DNA of 64,000 nt from Cydia pomonella (GCF_033807575.1 NC_084719.1:1054001-1118000), one strand, 5' to 3'; positions 46,287 to 57,852 are shown, counted from the stretch's first letter. Made by a program: numbers and translations. The notes: generated by a model from the sequence alone, not told the origin.

Positions 46287-47300
46287 TTTGCGCCAATCGT
46301 CTGGTTCTCTAACAAACGGCTGCAGTCAGACTTAATATTAGCGTTCTCGCAAAGATCCCCTCACGTAGACACCGTATTATGAAGCTTATCGATGACTCGC
46401 GATCTCGTCGACACGAGCAGTTTCACTAAATTGCGTTATTCAGTAGATAATGCATACAGCAATTTATTAAACACTGGAATTTAATTTTCTGCTCGCAACT
46501 ACCACGTAGAAGTAATTTTATTCCCATTTCTATCCTATTCATCGCCTCTCATCTTGTCGTTCTTTCGTAATTTCAACTCCCATATCAACCTTTTACGACA
46601 ATGATTCCAAGATAAAAAGTATTATAAGTACGTCTTACTCTAGCTTACCAACTAAATAGTATCGTTCAAAATGTCTTTTTCATTCAGTTTTATCTATTTT
46701 AATTAAAACGTTGCGTACAGTTTGTAGGCAATGAACGTAACTATAGATGTCTAAGCTGCGCAAAGCTTCCAAAAACTTGTTGAAGTTCTAGGAAATTTTG
46801 GAAAAATTCACAAGAAAATAAAAATCCTAAATTTGTAGAAATTTTTCCAAGTTTAGGGAAATGCATACGCATATCTGTGGGTGCTAGTCAAATGAACGCT
46901 CGTGCTTCGATACTCACTTAAAGCATCATAGCACCGTCAATGGCAGTGGCCGTGTAATGCTAGATCTAGTAAAGGATCTGTGCTACGACTTCATCGTCGA
47001 ACTAATTACTCCGGTTACATTAGGGCTTGGAATCAGCACATTTAAATTGCTAGTCATCGGTTCTGGTCCCGGAGGATCTTGTTGTTCCGACTGCTAGTAG
47101 AGTTGGAGGCTCAGGCGGATTGACAAATATATATTTATAAAATATAGTCCTCGTCGCCGTATCCGACGACAGCGACTAACTCCTCCAACTTATTCGGAAA
47201 CATGGAACGCTCTAATATGCAAAGCCAAATTTGGTTTTGGAAATGCGATCACTTGGTGCGCAATGAGGCTGGCCAGCTAGGTTGTAAGTATAGGTATACG
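46287..47300. other. No recognised feature
   Basis: Unique-looking AT-rich sequence without coding or repeat signal that I can support. Confidence 0.45.
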
Positions 47301-47304
47301 ACAA

Positions 47305-47450
47305 CTTCGGTCTTAGTGATTCCCACCGGCTTGGCAGGGTCAAAGCGGGGTTAACCGGTTAAAACTGAAGTTACCATGGTTATCAGTACAATTTGACACT
47401 GGGTTAACGGTTTAACCGCTTAACCCCGGGTTAGTGGGATATTACAAGTG
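47305..47450. repeat. Possible MITE
   Basis: GATTCCCAC...GTGGGATAT ends and internal GGGTTAACCGGTT / GGTTTAACCGCTTAACCC segments suggest a small degenerate inverted-repeat element. Confidence 0.4.
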
Positions 47451-47459
47451 GGTCTTACT

Positions 47460-49880
47460 AATATTGGCCGTAAAATTATTCACTTTTAACTACGCCGCCA
47501 GCCTTCTGGATCTTGGAGGACTTAACAGCTAGCCTTGTCTGTAATTTTCGTATGTATGCCGGTTTTTGCGGGGGAGGGGCAAGTCAAATGTATAGTGTCA
47601 TTCGATGACACTAGCATCAGTTTTTTTTTTTAAACGGAATGAAATGTCGCCGGATACTAAGAAATATTTTGTAACTCGCCTGAGCTCAGTATGCAATGTG
47701 AATAAGGAGTCTCAGAGGATCTTGGAGTTCCTTTTAGCGCAGCGGAATGTAGGCGGGCCGAAAGCGTGAGGAATTTAGTTCATTACGGGATGTTGACACA
47801 GTTACACATGATTTAAGGTCTTTTATTCGTCTGTTTGGTTTCTGATGACACGTACAGGGCTATAGGCAGGTAACTTGAATGCTCACTGAACTAGCTATAG
47901 GGTTTTTTTTATTTTACTTTAAGCTTGAAAATATCGTAAAGATTATAGTTGAATCAAAATAACTCTGCATGGCTCTTGCATAGAAAAAGTGTGGCAATGT
48001 CACTGTTGATGTCAAATTTATAATATACGAAAGTATGACGTTTATAATGACACTCACTTTTCTTTATTCATATCGGTGCATAGTTTAGGTGCTCTAAATA
48101 TCAAACTATAATTGACTTTGAAAGAATATGCACTATAATAAAGTTAATACAAAACAAAACGGAAATAAAAACAAATCAGACCACGGGTGCTGGAGTAATC
48201 GCTGAACATACTACATTAAAAAAATCATCATTATTATCAAAACAATCATTATCATCACGTCCATTTCATCAAATTGGTGGTTTTCAAGAGAAAATGCTCG
48301 AGTTTCTTAAGAAAACACCCCAATCACATACACTTGTGTTTAAAAATTGAGGAGTTTCTTCAATTCCTCATGGATTCCAGATCAGAACCAGATTAATATT
48401 GAACCACCGTGGAGGTACCCCCATTCGAACAAAAAAGAATTACTTACTCAAATCGGAAAACGGGTCTCGGAGTAATCGGTGAACATACATATAAAAAAAT
48501 AGCTGTAACCGAATACAGAACCTCTTCCTTCTCGGACAGGAAGACGGTAATAAAGACTAAGGGTTCGATTTCGTGTGGCTTCCTTCAATATTACGTCCAC
48601 TACTAGGCATTTAAATTCTACTTAAAGAATTGAAAACGGTACCACTAGATTCCTAATTTCTATCGCTCATATTTCAAAAATGGCATTTCGCTATTTTTCA
48701 CAGATTTTCGAGTGACAAAATTCAAGAATCGGCCCCCAAAGCCCACGCAGTCACGGGGACAGAAAATATTTTTTTTAAAACGCCGACCGCATCCCACGCG
48801 GTCACAGATTTTAAAAACCTTTATCATCTGCCCGTGTAATCCGCCATGACAACGCAAACTATACAAAATCAATCTCCAAAACGAACCCGCAAAATAGATT
48901 GGTTGTTTAATCCTTGGTTTAAAATTTATTCGGCCCGCGGGCCCCATTTATCGTCGCTCCAAAAATGAAGTGCGGTTATCTGTGGGAGGGACGTGCAAAG
49001 ACTGCTGATGGCTCGGGAACTCAACTCCAAGTGTTTGAATGGATGACTGAGTTATCTTGTTCATTTGTTTGAATTCCTGCTTAAGGTGGTTCGATTTTCA
49101 TACAAAAAACAATCGCTATTAATTAATTAATTACACAATATTATTACATAAATAGTTGCGCATCTATCTACTTTCGAATATTCATTTGCGCTAAATTAAT
49201 AGAAAAACTTTGTTTCATACAGAAATCATGCAATAATCAACGTTATATTTTTATAAATTTTACTCATGTGTGTGTGACAAATGTCGTGTACAAATACATT
49301 GCGGCGTTGCCACTTCATGCCTCGGACGGCCATCGGCGCGACGTTGCGATGTTTGACGCGTTTTTAGCTGACTCTGTCGACACTGACACTCAGTGTGACC
49401 AGGCGTACGATAATTGTCGTACATATACGATAATTTGGGCCCCGGTATGACGTAATGTTCGAAAGAGCATTATCGTACACTAAAGTACTATAATTTCAGC
49501 CCTTGGATGATGCCACCTTAAAAGTCTAGTAATTTGAAGCAAAATATGACACTTTCTCTCAGAAATAGGCTAAAATTAGTATATTTTGGGTGTTCGGCTC
49601 CTTGGTGTAAGTTTAAAGTTTAAAATGTCTCAATTTCCTGTATACCGTTTGAGTCTATCCCAAAAATACACAAACATAAACAGATTTTTTGCGCAATTTA
49701 GACGAAAATTGTCTTTTTTTTATTATTAATTGGAAATTTAAGCTTATTTTGCTAGACATTTTTAGGGCCTGCCTTTTTGATTGGCGTACGATATTTTTTT
49801 CAACGGTACAATAATATTGACACTCAAGTACGATAATTCTCTTCCGCTCACCTGGCAACACTGCTGAAACTTGACAGGAC
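47460..49880. other. No recognised feature
   Basis: About 2.4 kb with only chance open frames (for example 48660-48947 on the minus strand, which matches no family I know). Confidence 0.45.
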
Positions 49881-49881
49881 C

Positions 49882-50015
49882 TGGGGGCCTACCGCGAAAA
49901 TCTAAATTCGCAAATTGCGGGGATCTTTCTCTTTTACTCTCACTAAGACGTAATTAGAGTGACAAAGAAAAATACCCGAAATTGACGAATTTCGATTTTC
50001 CCGGTAGTCGCCCTG
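49882..50015. mobile_element. Small MITE-like inverted repeat
   Basis: About 40-bp imperfect arms beginning GGGGCCTACCGCGAAAATC / AGGGCGACTACCGGGAAAATC. Confidence 0.6.
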
Positions 50016-50404
50016 GTGCTTGAGGTACTTGATAGAAAACAACGCTGCCGCATGTTCTGAATTGTGATTTTATGTGTTTTTGGATTGAAAATGATAGCAA
50101 CGTCTAAATCAAGTTACAAAAATCATCGATATTCTGGTCCGCGAAAAACCAGGAAAAGTGTAACTGTAATTGGAGTCTACAAATATGACCAATTCATAGA
50201 AAATATGACCTAGAAACTAGTTCACTTTTATAAAACTCAATTTTGCCCAAGATTGTAGGTACTTAGGCGAATACCTAAGGGAGCTAAGTGTATTGATCTT
50301 GAATAATTAGTTGGCTAATATATGACTCCAACATGATATGGACATTTACATCATAACTATTATACCTAGTTGGTTACTAAGTTCTGTTACTCGATTTCTT
50401 TCTT

Positions 50405-50630
50405 TCTTCCTAGCGTTGTCCCAGTATATTGCCACGGCTCAATGGAGCCTGGGGTCCGCTTTGACAACTAATCCCAAGATTTGGCGTAGGCACTAGTTTT
50501 TACGAAAGCCACTGACATCTGACCTTCCAACCCAGAGGGCAAAACTAAGCCTTGTTGGGATTAGTCCAGTTTCCTCACGATGTTTTCCTTCACCGAAAAG
50601 CGACTGGTAAATATCAAATGATATCTGTTC
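50405..50630 (-). mobile_element. SINE family B variant, minus strand
   Basis: Reverse complement shares GGTGAAGGAAAACATCGTGA and CTAGTGCCTACGCCAAATCT with 39606-39909. The head is missing. Confidence 0.72.
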
Positions 50631-51225
50631 CGTTACTCGATTTGCAACCTCTTTATTTCCGTTAAAACAAATGCTACCGATAAAATAAAAAATGACATAA
50701 TGTGGTGGATTTGTGAGCTATAATTATATACCACACATAACGCTTATCTCGTCGTATCTATAATGAATTGGGGCCTAAAAGAGAATCGTATTCCAATTTT
50801 TTGAAACGCTTGTATTACTTTCTATATTAACTAAAAGTTGCCTTAAAATTCAGCTTTTATACTAAAAACGGCTTTAAATATGTTAAATTAACAAAATATA
50901 TTTTGACAGATGCTTTCGCGCCCAAAACGCTCTTTGAAAATTGTGTGACGTCACAGTTTATGGTTTGACACATAACTACATACATACGTAGAAGATACGA
51001 ACTGTCAACTGATATTTGTCATTTGTTGTTAATCGCCTAACTGTCAACAGTGTCAATCCGAGAGTTGTGACGTCATCAGAATCTTCAATGACGTTTCGAG
51101 TTTGGTCACGTGACGTGTGCCAAAAGATATTTTAAATTCAATATTTACAAAAATATGGTCATTACAGGTCCCCTAAAAGTAGTTTAACATGTTCTTATAA
51201 TCCAAAAGAATTTATTGGGATACAA

Positions 51226-51746
51226 TAATGCCCTAAGATTTGTAGATGGAAACAACCCTATTGCGTTGCACAAATGTGGGCACCCGCCAAACATGATTTT
51301 GGGTGTGTCATACTCAGGGCTAACACAGATTCATTTCTGTGAAAAAGGTGTGAAAACCGGAAACTGGAAACCGTTCTCGAACCAATAGTGAAGCCCTTAA
51401 AGCCACACCCTATTTCAAAACCAGCCATGGATCTTTGAACAGGACTCAGCTCCTGCACATAAGGCAAAAACAACTCAAGCCTGGTTTCGAAGGAACAAAA
51501 TTGACTTTATAAGCCCACGAAGACTGGCCGTCCTCTAGCCCGGACCTTAACCCCCTGGATTATGCCATATAGCAGGTTATTGAGGAGAAAGCCTGTGCTA
51601 AACCCCACACAAATCTTAACTCCCTCAAGCGGGCCATAGTTAAGACAGTGACGGAATTAGACATGACAATCGTGCGTGCCGCTATTGATGACTGGCCTCG
51701 TCGTTTGAGGGCCTGTGTCAAAGCCAGAGGAGGCGATTTTGAATGA
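51226..51746 (+). pseudogene. Mariner-type (DD37D-like) transposase remnant
   Basis: Frame-shifted pieces of a Tc1/mariner transposase catalytic domain are visible: FEQDSAPAHKAKTTQAWF, then SSPDLNPLDYAI and the C-terminal IDDWPRRLRACVKARGGDFE before a stop at 51744. Spacing from the DSAPAH aspartate to the LDY aspartate is about 37 residues once gaps are bridged, as in the maT/DD37D group. Stops and frameshifts make it non-functional. Terminal repeats not found. Confidence 0.75.
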
Positions 51747-52420
51747 TATTGTCATATGTAATTCCTGATTTTGTGTACTTCATTTTAATATATACTTTAT
51801 TAAACTTTCGTTGTTATATTTTATGTAGATAAAGATTATTGCAGTAACAGAATTTAATAACCAACTAGGTAGAAAACAATGCAATACATAAACACATAAA
51901 TTGGATATGATGTGATCCGTTTAATGAAATTGACAATAAATAAAATAAATAAATAATTTTCTATCTCTAGGCATTGTGTGAAACTTCTAGTTGTGTCAAA
52001 ATATCGGGAAATCAATAATATAAACAAAAATGGTAAATATCTCATTTCTTTTTATAATGATTATAAATAGAAGGCCATGCAATTTTGTAACTCACTGTAA
52101 TTTAATTAAATGTATCGTAAAAAAATGTTTTAATTCTACTGTAAAATAGTACCTACTTTTTTAAAGGCTGGGCAGTAAGGGATTGCTTTAATTTTAGAAC
52201 AAAACAGCGTTTTTTTTTTTGAAAAAAATACCGGAAAATCTGACTTACAAATTTGGACTTTCTTAGGTTCATTCTACTTAGAATCTTCTCCACCCTAGCA
52301 TTAAAAAAAGATATCCTAAAATATCCATACCATTACGTCACATTTTAGTGTGAAAGAAATTTCAGTGTAAAACTAAAATTTCAATACAAATTTTCGGGTT
52401 TTTATAGCACGAGGATTGAT

Positions 52421-52425
52421 TATGC
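52421..52425 (+). repeat. Target site duplication, left (TATGC)
   Basis: TATGC directly precedes the 5' LTR and recurs at 56775-56779 after the 3' LTR. A five-base duplication is standard for Copia elements. Confidence 0.93.
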
Positions 52426-52569
52426 TGTTGTAAATCTATTTTCCTATCCTAGTAACAAAATACTACTATATATGTACTACCACTAGCGCCATCTGTGTAC
52501 CATGTGTGATAACATATTTTTTTTTAATAAAACGTCAGTTCATTTGCAACCCAACTTGAAGTTTCATCA
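52426..52569 (+). promoter_or_regulatory. Copia 5' LTR
   Basis: 144 bp from TGTTGTAAATC to TTTCATCA. It contains a TATA-like CTATATATG near 52465 and an AATAAAA signal at 52526-52532. It also has TAGCGCCATCT, whose reverse complement resembles the insect CTCF core (AGATGGCGCTA). Confidence 0.93.
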
Positions 52570-52587
52570 GGTTACGGTCCCAGCACG
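52570..52587 (+). promoter_or_regulatory. Primer binding site, half-tRNA initiator Met type
   Basis: GGTTACGGTCCCAGCACG abuts the LTR. It matches, at 16 of 18 bases, the complement of the anticodon-arm region of initiator tRNA-Met (recalled from the conserved tRNA sequence). The end falls where Drosophila copia uses a cleaved tRNA half as primer. Confidence 0.75.
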
Positions 52588-52647
52588 AAATTAATTAGTT
52601 TTTTTCGGAGTTTTATCGGTGGTTTTTTCGTAGTGCACAGAATTAAA

Positions 52648-55600
52648 ATGTCAGCGAACTATGCAGTGAACGTTCCAAAGTTAAAAGGGCGAGAAAACTA
52701 TGACGACTGGGCGTTTGCTGTCGAAAATTTTCTCGTCTTGGAAGGCGTTGACTTGACCAGCCAGCAAGTGCTAGACGAAGCAAGCGACAGAAAAGCCAGA
52801 GCTAAGATGATTTTAACCGTCGATCCATCGCTTTATGTTCATATTAAAAGCGAGACAACAGTGCGAAGTACATGGAATAAGCTAAAATCATTGTTTGACG
52901 ACTCCGGTTACACGCGTAAGATTAGCTTACTGAGGAATTTAATTTCGATACGTCTTGAAACAAGTGAGTCTATGACAGCGTACGTGACACAGTTAGTGGA
53001 AACGGCACAGAAATTAAAAGGTACTGGTTTCGAGATAAACGATGAGTGGATCGGTTCTTTACTACTGGCAGGTCTTCCAGAGAAATTTAGCCCGATGATT
53101 ATGGCGATCGAGCATTCGGGGATGAGTTTAAGTGCAGATGCTATAAAAACAAAGTTATTGGATATGAGTACAGATTTTGAGGTTAAATCAGAAACCGCCT
53201 TCATTGCTAAAAATTCGCACAAACGAATTGGAGGTAGCAATAAAACTTTACAAATGAAACGTTACAACAGTGGGAGTAACGAAACGCAATCTTCGACATC
53301 TGTCAACGGAAACGTCAAATCATCAAAAGCGTCAATTCGTTGTTACGAGTGTAAACAGCTGGGGCATTATAAAAATCAATGTCCTGAGAGGCAGAAAGTA
53401 AAGATGAATGCGTTTAGTGCCGTGTTTTCGACTGGAAAATTTAGCCCGAATGATTTTTACGTTGATTCAGGCGCGAGCGGCCATTTTGTGTCTAATAAAA
53501 ACAATCTATCCAATATTTGTTACCAACCGAAAATGAAAGAAATAATCGTTGCTAATAAAGCTAGTGTACCAGTAGTGTGTTCAGGAGATACACAGATTAC
53601 TACAGTGGTGAATAATACGGAGTATGACATTCCAGTTCGTGATGTATTGTGCATTCCTAACTTAACCACGAATTTGTTATCAGTCAGTCAGTTGATTGCG
53701 AATGGAAACAAGGTTCATTTTGAGAAAAATGGCTGTTACATTATAAATGCACAAAATCAAGTCATCGGAAAAGCTGATTTAGTAGATGGAGTGTACCGTT
53801 TAAACATCAGGCAAATAAGTATGCTGGCGGCAACAGCAACTTCAAATCTGGATCAAGTTTGGCACAGACGTTTGGGTCATATTAATGCAAATGATCTCAG
53901 TAAAATGAAAAATGGAGTAGTTGAAGGTGTCTCATTTCAAGAAAAAAGTGGCAGGTTAGATAAATCCAGCTGTGAAGTATGCTGCGAGGGAAAGCAAGCA
54001 AGACTGCCATTTCCTCAGAGTGCAAGCAGAAGCAAGGAGGTCCTGGAATTAATCCACACAGATTTGTGCGGCCCAATGGAAAATAAGTCACTTGGAAATG
54101 CAAGATACTACCTCCTGTTTGTAGATGACTACAGCAGAATGTGTTTTGTTTACTTTCTTCAATCAAAACATCAAACATCCAAATACTTCAAGGAGTTCCA
54201 GAAATTTGTAGAAAACCAGCAGTCTAAGAAAATTAAAGTCTTGAGAAGCGATGGTGGTGGAGAATTTTGCTCAACTGAAATGGAGAACTACTTGAAGCAG
54301 TGCGGCATAGTGCATCAGAAAACAACAGCTTATACACCAGAATCGAATGGTGTTGCAGAGCGATATCACCGTTCTTTAGTAGAGAAAGCACGCTGTCTTC
54401 TCTTTGATGCTCAATTTGATAAGAAGTTTTGGGCAGAAGCAATAAACACAGCAGTGTATATGAAGAATAGGTCACCAGCATCAGGACTAGATGGAGATAC
54501 TACGCCTTATGAAAGGTGGACAGGCAAGAAGCCAAATATTGGCCATTTACGGATCTTTGGTAGTCCAGTGATGATGCATGTCCCAAAGCAAAAGCGTAGA
54601 AAATGGGACAAGAAAGCAACCAAGATGTTCCTTGTTGGCTATTCAGAAATCACCAAAGGTTATCGCTTGTATGATCCAAATTCTCAGGATATAGTTATTG
54701 CCAGAGATGTGATAATTATGGAAAATATTGGTGAAAAGGATACACCTTTGGTAGAAGATAATCGAGAGGAGGATAGTGAGTGTGTGACTCTAGAGGCACA
54801 GAGTAGCCGATCTAGAAGTATGTCACAGAGTACCACAGATGACAGTGTTCACGAGGATAACAATGATGTGACATATGTTCCAAGTGAGCGAGAAATGGAT
54901 TCGACACTGGAGACAGAGCAAGAAATGCAGGAGGTGTCCAAGCGTGTTCAATGTCAACCAGATTACTATGGCTATGCAACCATGTGTGTTGATGAGATTC
55001 CAGGTGAAAATATCTCACTTACCGAGGCTGTGACTGGACCAGAAAAAGTGCAGTGGCAAAATGCAATGAAAGATGAACTAAAATCTTTCAGTGACAATGA
55101 CACTTGGGTACTAGTAGATAGGCCAAAGGACGGTACAGTGGTGAAAAATAAGTGGGTGTTTAAAAAGAAATTTAACAGTGATGGCGAAGTGCGCTATAGA
55201 GCAAGGTTAGTAGCAAAAGGTTTCACGCAAAAGAAGGGCATAGACTTTACGGAAACCTTCTCACCAGTGTTAAGGTACTCTACTCTAAGACTCTTGTTTG
55301 CCCTAAGTGTTCAATTAGATTTAAATGTGAATCACTTAGATGTACCTACAGCTTTTTTGAACGGTTTCATTAAAGAAAATGTTTACATGGAAATACCAGA
55401 ATGTTCAAATTTTGTTAATTGTCATAACAAAGTACTAAAATTAAAAAGGGCAATTTATGGCCTAAAGCAGTCGGCAAGGGCCTGGTACACTAGAGTAGAA
55501 GAATGTTTGTTAAAACTGGGTTATCAGAAATCAAAGTATGAACCCTGTCTGTTTCAAAAATGTGAAAACAATGTTAAAATGTATATAGCATTGTTTGTGG

Positions 55601-56538
55601 ATGATTTCTTTGTGTTTTATAATTGTAAAAATTCATATGAAGAGTTAAAATCTGAACTTGTCAATAAATTTAAAATAAAGGATTTAGGTCAGATCAAGCA
55701 GTGCTTAGGAATGAGAGTAAATGTTGAAAAAGATTGTATCACTGTTGACCAGGAACAATTCGTTGAGAATATTTTAAACAAATATAATATGACTAATTGT
55801 CAAGGTTCTAGCACTCCTATGGAAGTCAATTTAAAATTAGAAAAGGAAATAAATAATTGTGATAAAAGGTATCCCTATCAACAATTAATAGGTAGTCTTA
55901 TGTACCTGTCTGTCCTAACACGACCTGATATAGCTTATAGTGTAAGTTTTCTTAGTCAGTATAACAACAGCTATAATGAAACTCATTGGAAACATTTAAA
56001 AAGACTGTTAAGATATTTACAGAAAACTAAAAGTTATCGTTTAGTTTATAGAAAGAGTGATAGTTCTTTGCACGGTTTTGTGGATGCCGATTGGGCAGCA
56101 TGTACTATAGATAGAAGATCTTACACAGGTTATTGCTTCATAATGTCGGGATGTGTAATATCTTATGAATCCAGAAAGCAAAGAACTATTGCCTTGTCGA
56201 GTTGTGAATCGGAATACATGGGGTTAAGCGAAGCTTGTAAAGAGGCAATTTATTTAAAGAATTTATTAAATGATATATTAAAACCATGTGAGACTACACC
56301 AATAAGCTTATACAGTGATAGTCAAAGTTCACTCAAATTAGCAGCAAATCCATTGTTCCACAAGAGAACCAAGCATATTGATGTGCGACATCATTTTGTT
56401 AGAGAGTGTGTAATGCATAACAGGGTTAAACTAGAATATGTACCAACTTCTAACATGCCAGCTGATTTGCTCACAAAAAGCCTTAGTGCAGACAAGCACT
56501 ATAAATTTCTAAGATTAATGGGCATGACTGGTATGTAA
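52648..56538 (+). CDS. Copia gag-pol polyprotein, 1296 aa
   Basis: A single uninterrupted frame. I place the start at ATG 52648 (MSANYAVNVPKLKG); the frame opens further upstream but only with GTG. Domains in order: UBN2-type Gag; zinc knuckle CYECKQLGHYKNQC near residue 231; aspartic protease DSGAS near 273; integrase HHCC zinc domain from about 406 (HRRLGH), then catalytic core with HTDLCGP near 470, SDGGGEF near 534 and ESNGVAE near 565; reverse transcriptase with LDVPTAFLNG and the active site FVDD near 982; RNase H with VDADWAA near 1143 and SDSQSS near 1221. Gene order protease-integrase-RT-RNase H is diagnostic of Ty1/Copia. No stop or frameshift separates gag from pol, so expression ratio is probably set by another route, such as splicing, as known for Drosophila copia. 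Length is ordinary for insect Copia. Confidence 0.96.
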   Translation: MSANYAVNVPKLKGRENYDDWAFAVENFLVLEGVDLTSQQVLDEASDRKARAKMILTVDPSLYVHIKSETTVRSTWNKLKSLFDDSGYTRKISLLRNLISIRLETSESMTAYVTQLVETAQKLKGTGFEINDEWIGSLLLAGLPEKFSPMIMAIEHSGMSLSADAIKTKLLDMSTDFEVKSETAFIAKNSHKRIGGSNKTLQMKRYNSGSNETQSSTSVNGNVKSSKASIRCYECKQLGHYKNQCPERQKVKMNAFSAVFSTGKFSPNDFYVDSGASGHFVSNKNNLSNICYQPKMKEIIVANKASVPVVCSGDTQITTVVNNTEYDIPVRDVLCIPNLTTNLLSVSQLIANGNKVHFEKNGCYIINAQNQVIGKADLVDGVYRLNIRQISMLAATATSNLDQVWHRRLGHINANDLSKMKNGVVEGVSFQEKSGRLDKSSCEVCCEGKQARLPFPQSASRSKEVLELIHTDLCGPMENKSLGNARYYLLFVDDYSRMCFVYFLQSKHQTSKYFKEFQKFVENQQSKKIKVLRSDGGGEFCSTEMENYLKQCGIVHQKTTAYTPESNGVAERYHRSLVEKARCLLFDAQFDKKFWAEAINTAVYMKNRSPASGLDGDTTPYERWTGKKPNIGHLRIFGSPVMMHVPKQKRRKWDKKATKMFLVGYSEITKGYRLYDPNSQDIVIARDVIIMENIGEKDTPLVEDNREEDSECVTLEAQSSRSRSMSQSTTDDSVHEDNNDVTYVPSEREMDSTLETEQEMQEVSKRVQCQPDYYGYATMCVDEIPGENISLTEAVTGPEKVQWQNAMKDELKSFSDNDTWVLVDRPKDGTVVKNKWVFKKKFNSDGEVRYRARLVAKGFTQKKGIDFTETFSPVLRYSTLRLLFALSVQLDLNVNHLDVPTAFLNGFIKENVYMEIPECSNFVNCHNKVLKLKRAIYGLKQSARAWYTRVEECLLKLGYQKSKYEPCLFQKCENNVKMYIALFVDDFFVFYNCKNSYEELKSELVNKFKIKDLGQIKQCLGMRVNVEKDCITVDQEQFVENILNKYNMTNCQGSSTPMEVNLKLEKEINNCDKRYPYQQLIGSLMYLSVLTRPDIAYSVSFLSQYNNSYNETHWKHLKRLLRYLQKTKSYRLVYRKSDSSLHGFVDADWAACTIDRRSYTGYCFIMSGCVISYESRKQRTIALSSCESEYMGLSEACKEAIYLKNLLNDILKPCETTPISLYSDSQSSLKLAANPLFHKRTKHIDVRHHFVRECVMHNRVKLEYVPTSNMPADLLTKSLSADKHYKFLRLMGMTGM

Positions 56539-56620
56539 GCTTCTGAAATAAAAGTGTATGTATGTTTCTGTTTATTGTTTTTGAGATTATAACTCTCAGG
56601 TAATTTTTAGATTATTTTGT

Positions 56621-56630
56621 TAGGAGAGGA
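56621..56630 (+). promoter_or_regulatory. Polypurine tract
   Basis: TAGGAGAGGA directly precedes the 3' LTR, the expected plus-strand priming site. Confidence 0.8.
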
Positions 56631-56774
56631 TGTTGTAAATCTATTTTCCTATCCTAGTAACAAAATACTACTATATATGTACTACCACTAGCGCCATCTG
56701 TGTACCATGTGTGATAACATATTTTTTTTTAATAAAACGTCAGTTCATTTGCAACCCAACTTGAAGTTTCATCA
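56631..56774 (+). promoter_or_regulatory. Copia 3' LTR
   Basis: Same 144 bases as the 5' LTR, including a nine-T run, followed by TATGC at 56775-56779. Provides the AATAAAA polyadenylation signal. Confidence 0.93.
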
Positions 56775-56842
56775 TATGCTAGTGATTCTGAGTTGGAAGA
56801 ACCCAAAAATATCATGAAGTGTGAGAATCAGATTCTTAATAT

Positions 56843-56875
56843 TTTTATGGAAAAACGCTCATATTTCTCATAAAA
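56843..56875. repeat. AT-rich imperfect hairpin around ACGCTC
   Basis: Arms TTTATGGAAA and TTTC-CATAAA pair with one bulged T around a ten-base loop that contains ACGCTC. A weak possible member of the common-loop hairpin family. Confidence 0.4.
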
Positions 56876-56937
56876 TAATTTATTAATAATAGGTACTTGA
56901 TAATACTGACAACAAAAAAAAAATAATGAGTCTCGAA

Positions 56938-56998
56938 CCCACATCCTCTTGCATGTATTTCCACGTACATACCGCAACGCTATTGAAGCCTACTCACG
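56938..56998 (-). repeat. tRNA-like SINE head fragment
   Basis: The minus strand has GGGTTCGAGACTC, a B-box-like motif, at the 3' end of an otherwise unrecognised segment. Confidence 0.35.
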
Positions 56999-57852
56999 CT
57001 GTGCCAAATTGTCTACTACAAGGATCCCAGTACGACTGTTTGAATGTGTGAGTGATACTTAGAAATAGAGTCAAGAAACATTCTGTCGACATTAAGGGGT
57101 AGTTTTTGTACAATGAAGTGTTCAATGTTTGTTTTAATAGTTCAATATTTATTTAAAGAGTGCGCTAAACATAATTTACAGTATAGAAATACCAAGACTA
57201 CTCCACAAAAAAATTAAAACTCAAAATTTGCAATTGTGGCGCCATCTAGTGAGGTTTAAGCTTTGGGTAACCTAGTCGAACCACCTTAATAACAAGTAGG
57301 TAATTTTCTATTTTTACGAGTATTCTTCTTTTATTTGTGTCAATTTGTGCTATATGCAACTTACATTGGTTTGCAGGAGAGCGAAATAAAGCAAATTTTA
57401 ATTTATCGGAAAGTTTTATAATTAGGATATCTTTAACTTATTTTTCATTCAGGCACACATGTTTACTATTTATAGTACAGTCAGCATCAAAAGAACCTAG
57501 CGGATGAAACAACCCGCCAAAAGTATCTGATATTCCGGATAACTTTTCCAAATATAGATAAATTGTTAAAACTCGCGCTCAAAAGTATATCTTTTACAGT
57601 CTTAGTTGTTCTACAGTTCTGTTACAGAATGGTAGATACTTATGAAACGTTATTTGATCCGCTACTTTTGATGCTGACTGTACCATACACATATTTTATG
57701 GTCTTCATTCATCTGTTCATTTTATTTTTATTTATGACTCACGAATGAGTGTGTACTTACTAATAACATCCTCGCACAGCGTATTAGTATTGCAATCCAG
57801 CGGGGTAATGCTGCCAGCATCTACCTAAGTAGATGTAGATAGTAGTTTTTTG

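Larger units (their letters stand above)
52426..56774 (+). mobile_element. Complete Ty1/Copia LTR retrotransposon, 4349 bp
   Basis: Two 144-bp LTRs identical by my reading, TG...CA ends, TATGC target duplication, a primer binding site directly after the 5' LTR, one undisrupted gag-pol frame and a purine tract before the 3' LTR. Identity of the LTRs means insertion was very recent and the element may still be mobile. Its orientation matches the nAChR gene; if the TM4 exon lies downstream, the element is intronic. Confidence 0.96.
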
